Positions 41,089 to 51,812 of a stretch of DNA of 64,000 nucleotides are shown piece by piece; the first letter of the stretch is position 1, and every line of letters starts with the position of its first letter. The notes under the pieces are model-generated. The model was given only the letters and a program-made list of their open reading frames with translations, was not told where the DNA came from and did no database searches. The stretch is from Myxocyprinus asiaticus (taxonomy: Eukaryota > Chordata > Actinopteri > Cypriniformes > Catostomidae): positions 20,071,095 to 20,135,094 of the forward strand of contig NC_059374.1 of the NCBI RefSeq assembly GCF_019703515.2, written 5' to 3'. A program made the translations under genes and the position numbers.

Positions 41089-42033
41089 ATGGCCATAGGA
41101 ATTGACCCTTCGCTAAGCTCCGCCCCCCTTGATTACGGTCGCTCGCTCTGACAAGCTCTGCAGAACTTCTCATAGGAATGAATGGGAGATTGCCTTCAAC
41201 AGCGCGGATTTTGGCAAAATATTATCATAAAGAGAATGGATAATATTCTCAAGTTGGCTGGAATGAAGAGTGACATTGTAAGGCATATTTATCTGACATT
41301 TTTTGTAAAAGAAATTGTTTAATTAAACAGTAAATTGATTGAAAACTGTGTAGACTGTGAATCAGAATTAAGGCAAATGATTATCACAGTCACTTGAAAA
41401 GAGAAAAGCGTCATTTGATAGCGATTTCACACCTGATAACATTAATGTAAGTAAACAGAACTGCTTATAACATCTCATAACACACTCATTTTTATGCTGT
41501 GAACTGTTTATTTCCTATAGCTTTTACTATTACATTAATCAATCCATAAATGAATTAACTTTCAGTTATTAGCTTTAATTTACCTAAGAGGAAATGTAGA
41601 TGTCCTCGCTGATGTTACTTATGCTCATTTGGGAATGAGGACTGACACAGTTTAATCCATAATATGGTCTTCTTTACATTTATTTAAAGTTTTTATTTTT
41701 ATTTTTTTAAGAAAGAATAACACTGTGTGTATGCTCTCTGGGTACCTTGTGTCACTATTTCAAGTGACCCGGCAACAAAGTGTTTTACATTTTTTGGATA
41801 ATTTCGATAAAATCCCACTACTCGAACTGCTCAAACACACATCACTCCCATAGAATCTCATTGAAAAATAGCAAATGCTTGCCAGAGTACTGGCGGCCCG
41901 GCAACAGCTTCTAAGACAGGACTGGTCAGAAACACTTTTAAGGTGGGGCTTAGTGAAGGGTCAGTTATGCAGATCAGGCATTGGCACAAACACACCCACA
42001 TTTGATCCTTATTGGATGAATTCCTACGGCCAT
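41089..42033. mobile_element. Candidate TIR element of about 945 bp
   Basis: The left end ATGGCCATAGGAATTGACCC and the right end GAATTCCTACGGCCAT are inverted repeats. A second inverted pair lies inside (GACCCTTCGCTAAGCTCC on the left, GGGCTTAGTGAAGGGTCAG on the right). No clear target duplication is seen and no transposase ORF is present. Confidence 0.45.
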
Positions 42034-42367
42034 AGTTCATAGAAAATGTACACAAACTTTTCTTTTAAAAAAAATTAAGTTTACTGCCTGCTTTCCTTGG
42101 GCAGTAAGAGCGAGCTGAAATACCATGCGCAAAAGTGCCGCAACTGTTTAGTGAATTCTCCCCTACTGTATGTGTTTTCACAAGGAACTTCTCAAATGCA
42201 CAAGTGGAGGTTAAAGTTACTGTACCTGTAACCTCTCAAGAGTATACAGTATCAACAAAGCATATCAGAGAAACATAAACTCAATGTATTGTTGGGCCTC
42301 ATGTAGTCAGATAGAAGACAAAGGCAGGCCTAACACAGTCGTAAAACCTAACTCAGGCCCCCACATA

Positions 42368-43919
42368 CAGGTGCATCTCAATAAATTAGAATGTCGTGGA
42401 AAAGTTCATTTATTTCAGTAATTCAACTCAAATTGTGAAACTCGTGTATTAAATAAATTCAATGCACACAGACTGAAGTAGTTTAAGTCTTTGGTTCTTT
42501 TAATTGTGATGATTTTGGCTCACATTTAACAAATACCCACCAATTCACTATCTCAAAAAATTAGAATACATCATAAGACCAATAAAAAAAACATTTTTAG
42601 TGAATTGTTGGCCTTCTGGAAAGTATGTTCATTTACTGTATATGTACTCAATACTTGGTAGGGGCTCCTTTTGCTTTAATTACTGCCTCAATTCGGCGTG
42701 GCATGGAGGTGTTCAGTTTGTGGCACTGCTGAGGTGGTATGGAAGCCCAGGTTTCTTTGACAGTGGCCTTCAGCTCATCTGCATTTTTTGGTTTCTTGTT
42801 TCTCATTTTCCTCTTGACAATACCCCATAGATTCTCTATGGGGTTCAGGTCTGGTGAGTTTGCTGGCCAGTCAAGCACACCAACACCATGGTCATTTAAC
42901 CAACTTTTGGTGCTTTTGGCAGTGTGGGCAGGTGCCAAATCCTGCTGGAAAATGAAATCAGCATCTTTAAAAAGCTGGTCAGCAGAAGGAAGCATGAAGT
43001 GCTCCAAAATTTCTTGGTAAATGGGTGCAGTGACTTTGGTTTTCAAAAAACACAATGGACCAACACCAGCAGATGACATTGCACCCCAAATCATCACAGA
43101 CTGTGGAAACGTAACACTGGACTTCAAGCAACTTAGGCTATGAGCTTCTCCACCCTTCCTCCAGACTCTAGGACCTTGGTTTCCAAATGAAATACAAAAC
43201 TTGCTCTCATCTGAAAAGAGGACTTTGGACCACTGGGCAACAGTCCAGTTCTTCTTCTCCTTAGCCCAGGTAAGACGCCTCTGACGTTGTCTGTGGTTCA
43301 GGAGTGGCTTAACAAGAGGAATATGACAACTGTAGCCAAATTCCTTGACACGTCTCTGTGTCAGTCCATTCCTTGTGAAGTTCACCCAAATTCTTTAATC
43401 GATTTTGCTTGACAATCATAAGGCTGCGGTTCTCTCGGTTGGTTGTGCATCTTTTTCTTCCACACTTTTTCCTTCCACTCAACTTTCTGTTAACATGCTT
43501 GGATACAGCACTCTGTGAACAGCCAGCTTCTTTGGCAATGAATGTTTGTGGCTTACCCTCCTTGTGAAGGGTGTCAATGATTGTCTTCTGGACAACTGTC
43601 AGATCAGCAGTCTTCCCCATGATTGTGTAGCCTAGTGAACCAAACTGAGAGACCATTTTGAAGGCTCAGGAAACCTTTGCAGGTGTTTTGAGTTGATTAG
43701 CTGACTGGCATGTCACCATATTCTAATTTTTTGAGATAGTGAATTGGTGGGTTTTTGTTAAATGTGAGCCAAAATCATCACAATTAAAAGAACCAAAGAC
43801 TTAAACTACTTCAGTCTGTGTTCACTGAATTTATTCAATACACGAGTTTCACAATTTGAGTTGTATTACTGAAATAAATGAACTTTTCCACGACATTCTA
43901 ATTTATTGAGATGCACCTG
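42368..43919 (-). mobile_element. Tc1/mariner (DD34E) transposon, copy 1
   Basis: The element is flanked by TA at 42366-42367 and 43920-43921. It has long inverted repeats beginning CAGGTGCATCTCAATAAATT and ending AATTTATTGAGATGCACCTG, with further inverted sequence to about 90 bp. Total length is 1552 bp, 23 bp shorter than copy 2, which is accounted for by one 20-bp and one 3-bp deletion in the transposase. It lies in the zbtb16 intron. Confidence 0.92.
42648..43620 (-). pseudogene. Tc1-like transposase, frameshifted (copy 1)
   Basis: The frame begins MGKTADLTVVQKTIIDTLHK with the N-terminal helix-turn-helix. The catalytic domain is readable: Asp in LFSDESKF, Asp in FIFQQDLAPAHT, and Glu in DLNPIENLWG with 34 residues between the last two (DD34E, typical of Tc1). 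It ends AVIKAKGAPTKY. Relative to copy 2 a 20-bp deletion near 43360 shifts the frame after LHKEWTD, and a 3-bp deletion removes Arg from SLMRIVKQ. The product would be truncated before the catalytic domain, so the copy is inactive. Confidence 0.9.
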
Positions 43920-44862
43920 TAAGTCATAAATTATACTGATAAAAATTGTGCCAAAATCAAACAAAGGGAGTCCAAAACAGACTACAAATCCCATGAAGCC
44001 TTGCTCACTAAAGGATCGAACTTTCAACTCCTATTGGATGAGGCACACGACAGAACGCACCTCAACCATGACATCATCAGGAGTAGAAATACCTCTGAAA
44101 TGCTTCTGGGATTTGCTTCCAGCAACTTTGCTCACCGTGGGTAGACGCAGCTCATCGCTGCTCTCAGGTGCAGACTCGTGGCACAAGGAAGTAACGTCCG
44201 ACTTGAAACTGTGGCCATACAATCTCCATCTCGCTGGACGAGTTGAGATTACTCTGTGTTCAACCGAACACTCTAACGGATCTGAAGGAGACCGCCGAGC
44301 AATCCGCATCTTCATCCGTTTGCCTGCAGAAGTGAAGAGATTAAAAATTTCTCTTCCATCTTCAATCAAGTCAACGTTTCTGAATTCTTCGCCAGCCCAC
44401 CGAGAATCAGCAGCCGTACCGCCCGCTGACAGAGCAGGGAAACGGCCTCCCGTCATCACCCAAGCCTCGAGGAACCGAGTCTGAGGTAAAGGACGGATTA
44501 ACACACATTCTGCATCCTCGTGCGATTCAAGTAAGAGGTTTACGTCTGGGCAGAGATAGAATATTATAGTGTGTTATTCTTGTGTTTCACGGTTTATTGC
44601 TTGTACAGTTTACGGACCGCCATGTCCGCTCATTATTAATACTCAGGGTATTAATTATCACAAATTTGATTTGCTGTATTGTGGTCCAACCACACTGGAC
44701 TGCTGTGCATTTCCGCCATTGCGGGTGAGACCGGCAAACTGAGTTTATCCATTAAAGAATCAAAGACCGGAATGGGAGCCGTCCACCGCGTCTCTGAGTG
44801 ATAAACTAACAGCTGCTTCCTCTCCCACGATCGCGAAACTGGCTTTGGGGCCATCACTTAAT

Positions 44863-44884
44863 TCTCTCTCTCTCTCTCTCTCTC
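44863..44884. repeat. (TC)n microsatellite
   Basis: About 11 TC units. Confidence 0.9.
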
Positions 44885-45139
44885 GTACTAACCACACACA
44901 AACACGCGCACGCATGATCCCTCACAAACATTCTCGAACACATTTTAGGCTAGTAGATAGCTTCGTGATAAAGCTCAGCTTTGTCCCTTAGCTATCATAC
45001 AAGCGGATACACAAGGTAACTGCTAGACGCCATTGACTGGTTTCTCTCCGCCCACATTCGCGGTCATATTCCCTGGCCGGAAGTCTCACGTGACATACTC
45101 TCCACGAGAGTCACGTTGCCATTTTGTGCGCGTCCCTCC

Positions 45140-45141
<2 letters not shown>

Positions 45142-45185
<44 letters not shown>

Positions 45186-45191
45186 ACACAC
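45142..45191. repeat. (CA)n microsatellite
   Basis: About 24 CA units with one CT interruption. Confidence 0.95.
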
Positions 45192-45507
45192 CCTCATGTG
45201 TTATAGGATTATTTTGATTTCCATATCTAATCATATCACTGTTTAGTTTGTAGTTGTAAGTCGGAAGTTTATTGACTGCATTGTATTAATTATTAATTGA
45301 TATTACTGCATAAATAAACTTTGTTATATTACAAAGAGAAGTGTTTTGTTTTATTTTGCATACACCTGTGTCACATGCTAACGGGATGTCAGTGCTCAGA
45401 TTCAAGCCTTCATTCATTGTTTTTTTTCCCGAAAATCCATATTCTTCGGATGTCGATTTTCCTAAGAAAACAATCTAATATTGAGACTGTTCCAGGGTGG
45501 TGCCCCG

Positions 45508-45748
45508 TCAATGTTAATTCTTATTAATATTCTATTAATGTTTGATAATTGATAATTATCTTTGATGATTGTTGAATTTGAATGATCAATAAGCTAGTGT
45601 TAATTTTAATTAATGTTTCATCGATGTTAACAATTAACGATTATCTTTGATAATTGTTGATTTAAAGGATTAGAAAAGCTAACATTGATTCTCATCAATG
45701 TTCTATTGATTTTAATAATTGACAATTATCTTTGATAATTATTAAGTA
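45508..45748. repeat. Tandem repeat, about 86-bp unit, 2.8 copies
   Basis: Successive units share AATTATCTTTGATAATTGTT and a closing AAGCTA-like boundary (near 45592 and 45677). Units differ at many positions, so the array is old. It may belong to the adjacent LTR-like block. Confidence 0.65.
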
Positions 45749-46840
45749 TTGCTAATAACCAAACTTGCTCCTAAACGTAGCGCACTACATTTACTGGAGC
45801 CCCATATGAGGTTTTAATGAGTTAGATTCAATTAATTAATTTAAATATTGTTAATAACTAAAGAAATAATTATTAATTATTCCTGATAGTAACACTGATC
45901 TAAACAACCAGTAAATCCCTACAGTATTTAGCTACTAAATATAACCCCTTCTTTGCATGCAGATTAATGTGTGGTTTTGACTCTTACGCATTAGCTATAC
46001 CTCAGATGACCCTGCTGTGATTCAATCGGTAGCAAAGTGAGAGGCAGACAGACCAATCTACCAAAGTAAGGAACAGTCTGCTTAATAATTAACGCAAAAA
46101 CAGATACATTGCTCTTGTTTAACCGCTGTTTATTCTGTGGGGCAGATCGGTACAGTCACAATGTGTTCCCGGTGAGTAATTCACCTGTACCATCAGTCCC
46201 ACTGTAAATGGAAAACACTTCCTGTGCATTTGCCTTCAATGACCAGGGGCAGCGAGATGCGTGATGGAAGAGTTTTAGGAAATGTGACATCATCAGCACA
46301 CAAGACAGATGGACGAGTGCTTGCCCCTTAGGCCAAAATCATTTAAAGGCAAATCGCTTCTATTCCAGTCCCAAATAAAACCCCTTTAATAACATTTTAT
46401 TTCTGCTCTGTGAAGGATGCGATAAAGCAGTTCTCTGTCGGGAGGGGGGGGAGAGGAAAATAAAGAAGCCGCTGTGATGTACTGGCCTGCTTTCTAGTCT
46501 GCCCGCCAGTGCATGGGTTTTATTTTGGGACGCTTTTAAGTAGGTCAGCTCTCTAGTAGGTCTTGTCTATGACAGCACAGCGGCTTAGTGTAAACAACAG
46601 CACATGATGTTGTTTGCCTCTATCTCCGTCCTGGCACCAAATGCCACCAGCTCACCCCCCCCCACACACACACACAGGTCTCCCGCAATCCTCTCTTCCA
46701 TATCCAACCCAAAAACAACCAAGCATGGCCATTCACCTGTGACATTCACATAAACACTGACATTTGAGGACAAATGTCCTGCTTCAGTGATCTTTTGGTG
46801 TTTGTAAGTAATATACATTAGATTTACATTACAATACATA

Positions 46841-48415
46841 CAGGTGCATCTCAATAAATTAGAATGTCGTGGAAAAGTTCATTTATTTCAGTAATTCAAC
46901 TCAAATTGTGAAACTCGTGTATTAAATAAATTCAGTGCACACGGACTGAAGTAGTTTAAGTCTTTGGTTCTTTTAATTGTGATGATTTTGGCTCACATTT
47001 AACAAAAACCCACCAATTCACTATCTCAAAAAATTAGAATACATCATAAGACCAATAAAAAAAACATTTTTAGTGAATTGTTGGCCTTCTGGAAAGTATG
47101 TTCATTTACTGTATATGTACTCAATACTTGGTAGGGGCTCCTTTTGCTTTAATTACTGCCTCAATTCGGCGTGGCATGGAGGTGATCAGTTTGTGGCACT
47201 GCTGAGGTGGTATGGAAGCCCAGGTTTCTTTGACTGAGGCCTTCAGCTCATCTGCATTTTTTGGTCTCTTGTTTCTCATTTTCCTCTTGACAATACCCCA
47301 TAGATTCTCTATGGGGTTCAGGTCTGGTGAGTTTGCTGGCCAGTCAAGCACACCAACACCATGGTCATTTAACCAACTTTTGGTGCTTTTGGCAGTGTGG
47401 GCAGGTGCCAAATCCTGCTGGAAAATGAAATCAGCATCTTTAAAAAGCTGGTCAGCAGAAGGAAGCATGAAGTGCTCCAAAATTTCTTGGTAAACGGGTG
47501 CAGTGACTTTGCTTTTCATAAAACACAATGGACCAACACCAGCAGATGACATTGCACCTCAAATCATCACAGACTGTGGAAACTTAACACTGGACTTCAA
47601 GCAACTTGGGCTATGAGCTTCTCCACCCTTCCTCCAGACTCTAGGACCTTGGTTTCCAAATGAAATACAAAACTTGCTCTCATCTGAAAAGAGGACTTTG
47701 GACCACTGGGCAACAGTCCAGTTCTTCTTCTCCTTAGCCCAGGTAAGACGCCTCTGACGTTGTCTGTGGTTCAGGAGTGGCTTAACAAGAGGAATACGAC
47801 AACTGTAGCCAAATTCCTTGACACGTCTGTGTGTGGTGGCCTTGACCCCAGCCTCAGTCCATTCCTTGTGAAGTTCACCCAAATTCTTGAATCGATTTTG
47901 CTTGACAATCCTCATAAGGCTGCGGTTCTCTCTGTTGGTTGTGCATTTTTTTCTTCCACACTTTTTCCTTCCACTCAACTTTCTGTTAACATGCTTGGAT
48001 ACAGCACTCTGTGAACAGCCAGCTTCTTTGGCAATGAATGTTTGTGGCTTACCCTCCTTGTGAAGGGTGTCAATGATTGTCTTCTGGACAACTGTCAGAT
48101 CAGCAGTCTTCCCCATGATTGTGTAGCCTAGTGAACCAAACTGAGAGACCATTTTGAAGGCTCAGGAAACCTTTGCAGGTGTTTTGAGTTGATTAGCTGA
48201 TTGGCATGTCACCATATTCTAATTTGTTGAGATAGCGAATTGGTGGGTTTTTGTTAAATGTGTGCCAAAATCATCACAATTAAAAGAACCAAAGACTTAA
48301 ACTACTTCAGTCTGTGTGCATTGAATTTATTTAATACACAAGTTTCACAATTTGAGTTGAATTACTGAAATAAATGAACTTTTCCACGACATTCTAATTT
48401 ACTGAGATGCACCTG
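46841..48415 (-). mobile_element. Tc1/mariner (DD34E) transposon, copy 2
   Basis: The element is flanked by TA at 46839-46840 and 48416-48417. It has the same termini as copy 1 (CAGGTGCATCTCAATAAATT and its inverse) and a length of 1575 bp. It is in the same orientation as copy 1, 2.9 kb away. The transposase carries a single visible nonsense codon. Both ends look intact, so the copy could in principle still be mobilised in trans. Confidence 0.93.
47121..48116 (-). pseudogene. Tc1-like transposase with one nonsense codon (copy 2)
   Basis: The frame is 332 codons including the stop, the usual length for a Tc1-family transposase. It starts MGKTADLTVVQKTIIDTLHK (DNA-binding HTH, residues about 1-110, with SGRKKCGRKK as a basic hook-like motif). 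Catalytic residues are Asp in LFSDESKF, Asp in FQQDLAPAHT and Glu in DLNPIENLW (DD34E). The only visible break is TGA at 47561-47559, right after PQSVMI, where copy 1 has TGG (Trp). The remaining frame to AVIKAKGAPTKY is open. The upstream in-frame ATG (MVSQFGSLGYTI) may extend the ORF by 12 codons but MGK is the usual start. Confidence 0.92.
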
Positions 48416-50607
48416 TATACATTTTTGTACATTTAAATAGACATTGAAATGTACAATATCAACGTATTCACAGCGTCTCAAACATTAACGCTTTTATGTG
48501 AGTACTACTTTAAAGATGTACAAATCTTTACAAATCCTCTGACAACTGTGGTGCATTGTTAGCCAACTATGGTCGCATGGTCCATTGTTACCAACATAGT
48601 TCAATGGTTTGAACGAACTGCATCGCAAAGTTGTGTGGTTGGAACTACGGCTCCTTACCTGTGGTTAGAAGCATAGTTCCTTGTTAGTTTGCTGTGTGGA
48701 CATCATTTGACTTCACTGTGGCTTCTATATCTTTTATTCCATATATATCTTTCATTCTATCAAGACTTTGACCACGTTTGCATGCAGAAAACTGCTTATT
48801 CCAAGGATTGGCAGAAAGCGACATTCTGAAAAGACACGTAGACACGAATGCAGCCGTTTTCGTAAAGGCTCTTTAGAGAAATCACTTTAACACACATGGT
48901 TTCTGTTGAAGAACACTGCTTTTGTGTCCATGTTAACGCATAAGTGTAGTTCTTATGTTTTTGAAGAGTGCATACAGGATGTGCTCAAATGCTTCGGGGG
49001 AACCCCAAAGTCTGATGTAAAGGGATACCCCACTATTGCAACGCACCTGTTGCATTACGTAGTGCACACCACTTTCGTGTCTTCAGCAACTTTCACGCAT
49101 TATACAGCTTTCTGAAGTATGTTTAAATTAGTTATTATAATTTGATATCCTCAGAAGTTTTTACTCCACCCCCTGCATAACGTCATTAACGACAGCTCTT
49201 TATTGTTATCATATTGAACAATGGATGTGCGACATAGTAACTACGGTTTCGGGAAACAGTCTTCACTAGCTAGTTTTCTTCAATGATGCATCGTACTATG
49301 GTGGTTAAGCAAAGAGTTACGTAGTTGTACGGGAAACACACCCCTGGTCAGACCAGAACCTTTGCAAGGATACCGCTGCAGGTGAACAAGTTTAATACTT
49401 GTCCGAGAAAGCCATTTTAATGGAAAATGTATTTATAAATGAAATACATATCAGACATATCAGTCTTTGTATGGCTGAATTTAATTCTCATCAAACCTCA
49501 ACAAGCATGACATCTAATAAAATCAAATAAAATACAATTAGAAGTAGCCAATTAATTCAATATTCTATCAACCTTCAGTAAACATCTGTTGTCAAAAGTT
49601 GTTAAAAGGCTTTACTTTTTAGACACTGAGCGCGTTTACATGCACTGACTTACACTGATAGTACTGTAGTTATCAGCATATTGATATGCATCTTAACATG
49701 CTCATTTTCAGTATGTTGATTTTGTATGTTTCAGTGTCTATCCAGATGTACAAACATGTATGTGTAATAGAGACTATGTTGACTGCAGAGAAATGTCTAG
49801 CCCTAGATTATTGGTAACTCTGCCAACACTCTTTTCCTCCACCGTTTCAGTCCTCATAGAGGAATACTGTCTTGGCTCTGCAACGAAATCCACAGAAATA
49901 TGGAATTCATGCCTGGTTAAGTCCAGAACATGTATGAAAGTGTTGACAGCATTGCTCACTTTACTCTGAGTAAGTGATGGCTGAAGTCCAGTGCTAGAGA
50001 GGTTTCTGAAAATGGGTGAGCTATGTCCTCCAATCCAAACTGAAATGGAGAGCACGATGTTTACAAGTTTAGGAGAGAAGGTATAAAATTCTGGGCATCG
50101 TTAACACCAGCCCTATGTCGACATGCATTAAGTATTTATACAGTGTGTGCCACAGTGAGTTACAGTTACATGCCAACGTTTTAGAGAGGGTTATCGTCTT
50201 TCTCCTTTTGGAACACAGGCGGCATTGCACCCTCGTTGTGCTAATATTGTACATTACTGTAAAAATAATACAAATATTTGAGAGAATCCTGATTCTAATC
50301 CAAAAGCTTATAAATTGGCTGTCATGGAAACGTTTAGCATCTCAAATCTATACAGATAACAAAAGTATGGCACCTTGTTTTAATTAGGACTCAACCTTTA
50401 TATAGATTCAACATGTGGATCATTAGCCCCATGAAACGCTTTTATACCCAGAGAGCAAATTAATTAGTGCATTCTGGAATACCAGTGTCAGACTGTATCC
50501 TCTAACGGCAGTCTCTATAGAAGGAATAATAAGCCAATATAACAGAAGTACAGATATAAATGATGGTTAAACAGGATGCAGTATAATGATTACAGAGTGC
50601 TTGGCTA
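48416..50607. other. zbtb16 intron, repeat-like fragments
   Basis: At 48540-49330 inverted motifs (AACTATGGTCGCATGG and ATGATGCATCGTACTATGG) suggest an old DNA transposon whose ends I cannot define. The rest shows no gene. ORFs of 69-93 aa at 49760-50055 overlap on opposite strands and look like chance. Confidence 0.4.
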
Positions 50608-51009
50608 CAGTGGCCTTAAAGTATTTGGACATTTAAGTTACACATGAATTTCATTGCATTAGATAACAAAACAAAATAAAAAAAAACAAGTGGCATCTGC
50701 AAACAAATTATGCTAGACTTCATATCAGAAATAACCTAACTTTTCTGAGCCTTTTTTACAATGACTATTAACTAACTGATCCCACGGTCATTTTTAGTGC
50801 CTGTGTCCTTACAAAGTAACCACAGGTATACTTCATCACATTATCTATGGACATGTTTAGTAAGTTTGACAACAAGGAAGTTTCAGTATTTCTCGTATTT
50901 ATTCCATTCAAACTTTTTTGTGTAAAATGTTTTGCTTCTTGTCTGATGCAATAACATTCCTACATGTTTAAGTGTGGCTTATGAGTCCAAATATGTTTTG
51001 GGGTCTCTG
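50608..51009. mobile_element. Tc1/mariner-like MITE
   Basis: The element is flanked by TA at 50606-50607 and 51010-51011. The left end CAGTGGCCTTAAAGTATTTG and the right end CCAAATATGTTTTGGGGTCT then CTG are imperfect inverted repeats. It is 402 bp with no coding capacity. A relative ends at 26728. Confidence 0.65.
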
Positions 51010-51397
51010 TATACAGATCTAGGGCATTTATTTATTTATTTAAAGGAGCATTCAGTAGTTCTCTAGCTAACATTAGCATTGCACTTCTTCATGTACTTTA
51101 AGTACCGATACTACAGTGGTGTTAAACACTGTACTGCCATCTATCGACGTGGATCAGCATGATCGTCTCTGCAGCCCCCGCCAGCTGTGGAATATCATTT
51201 GCATTTGGAAAATGTTGGAGTTTGAGGTAATTTCTAAAGTTATTTAATACTACTATAATATAAATGCTTTCCCTTAAAACAAACATCAGAATTCAAGCGA
51301 ACAGACTATATAAAGATCTAATAAAGACAGATTATTGTTGTCCCTCATATCAATAATCTTTAGAGACTATCTACATTTTACGTTATTTATAAAGACA
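51010..51397. other. zbtb16 intron, nothing recognised
   Basis: AT-rich intron between a MITE and a SINE, without visible features. Confidence 0.5.
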
Positions 51398-51409
51398 GAT
51401 ATTACCTTT

Positions 51410-51800
51410 TATTTTTAGTTTTTTTATCCCCTTTTCTCCCAATTTGGAATGCCCAATTCCAACTACTTAGTAGGTCCTCGTGGTAGCTTAACAAGTGAGA
51501 CAGTCAACCCGTGCAGCTTATCACATGGCTCGTCGTGCATGACACTGCTGAGACTCCACACGTGGAGGCTCATGCTACTCTCCACGATCCACGCACAACT
51601 TACCACGTGCCCTATTGAGAGCGAGAACCACTAATCGTGACCACGAGGAGGTTACCCCATGTGACTCTACCCTCCCTAGCAACCGGGCCAATTTGGCTGC
51701 TTAGGAGACCTGGCTGGAGTCACTTAGCACACCCTGGATTCGAACTCGCGACTCCAGGAGTGGTAGTCAGCATCAATACTCTCTGAGCAACCAGACCCCC
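51410..51800 (-). mobile_element. tRNA-derived SINE with target-site duplications
   Basis: The direct repeat GATATTACCTTT occurs at 51398-51409 and 51801-51812. Read on the minus strand the element starts GGGGGTCTGGTTGCTCAGAG, has an A-box-like region (GTTGCTCAGAGAGTATTG), and a pol III B box AGTTCGAATCC at 51746-51736. It ends in an A-rich tail (GGGATAAAAAAACTAAAAAT). Head-to-B-box spacing fits a tRNA gene ancestor. The 391-bp length and tail are consistent with a full-length SINE. The 61-aa ORF inside is not a gene. Confidence 0.88.
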
Positions 51801-51812
51801 GATATTACCTTT

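Larger units (their letters stand above)
43920..46840. other. Interval between the two Tc1 copies: possible LTR-like block
   Basis: From about 43948 to 45200 the sequence is GC-richer than its surroundings, with long overlapping ORFs on both strands (157 and 178 aa) that resemble no family. It is followed by TC and CA microsatellites, an AATAAA near 45312, a tandem repeat at 45508-45748, then GTAGCGCACTACATTTAC and TGGAGCCCCATATGAGG. The last string looks like an LTR end next to a primer-binding-site-like TGG sequence. I suspect an LTR element remnant but could not find two LTRs. From 45960 to 46600 is higher-complexity sequence of unknown nature. Confidence 0.35.

Noticed and set aside
42739..43020. 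93-aa plus-strand ORF, repeated at 47212-47493
   Set aside because: It is the antisense shadow of the conserved catalytic domain of the Tc1 transposase; that is why it is conserved between copies.
43948..44504. Overlapping ORFs of 178 aa (plus) and 157 aa (minus) as protein-coding genes
   Set aside because: They lie on opposite strands of one GC-richer block, show no recognisable domain and have no exon signals. They are better explained by composition of a repeat-like block.
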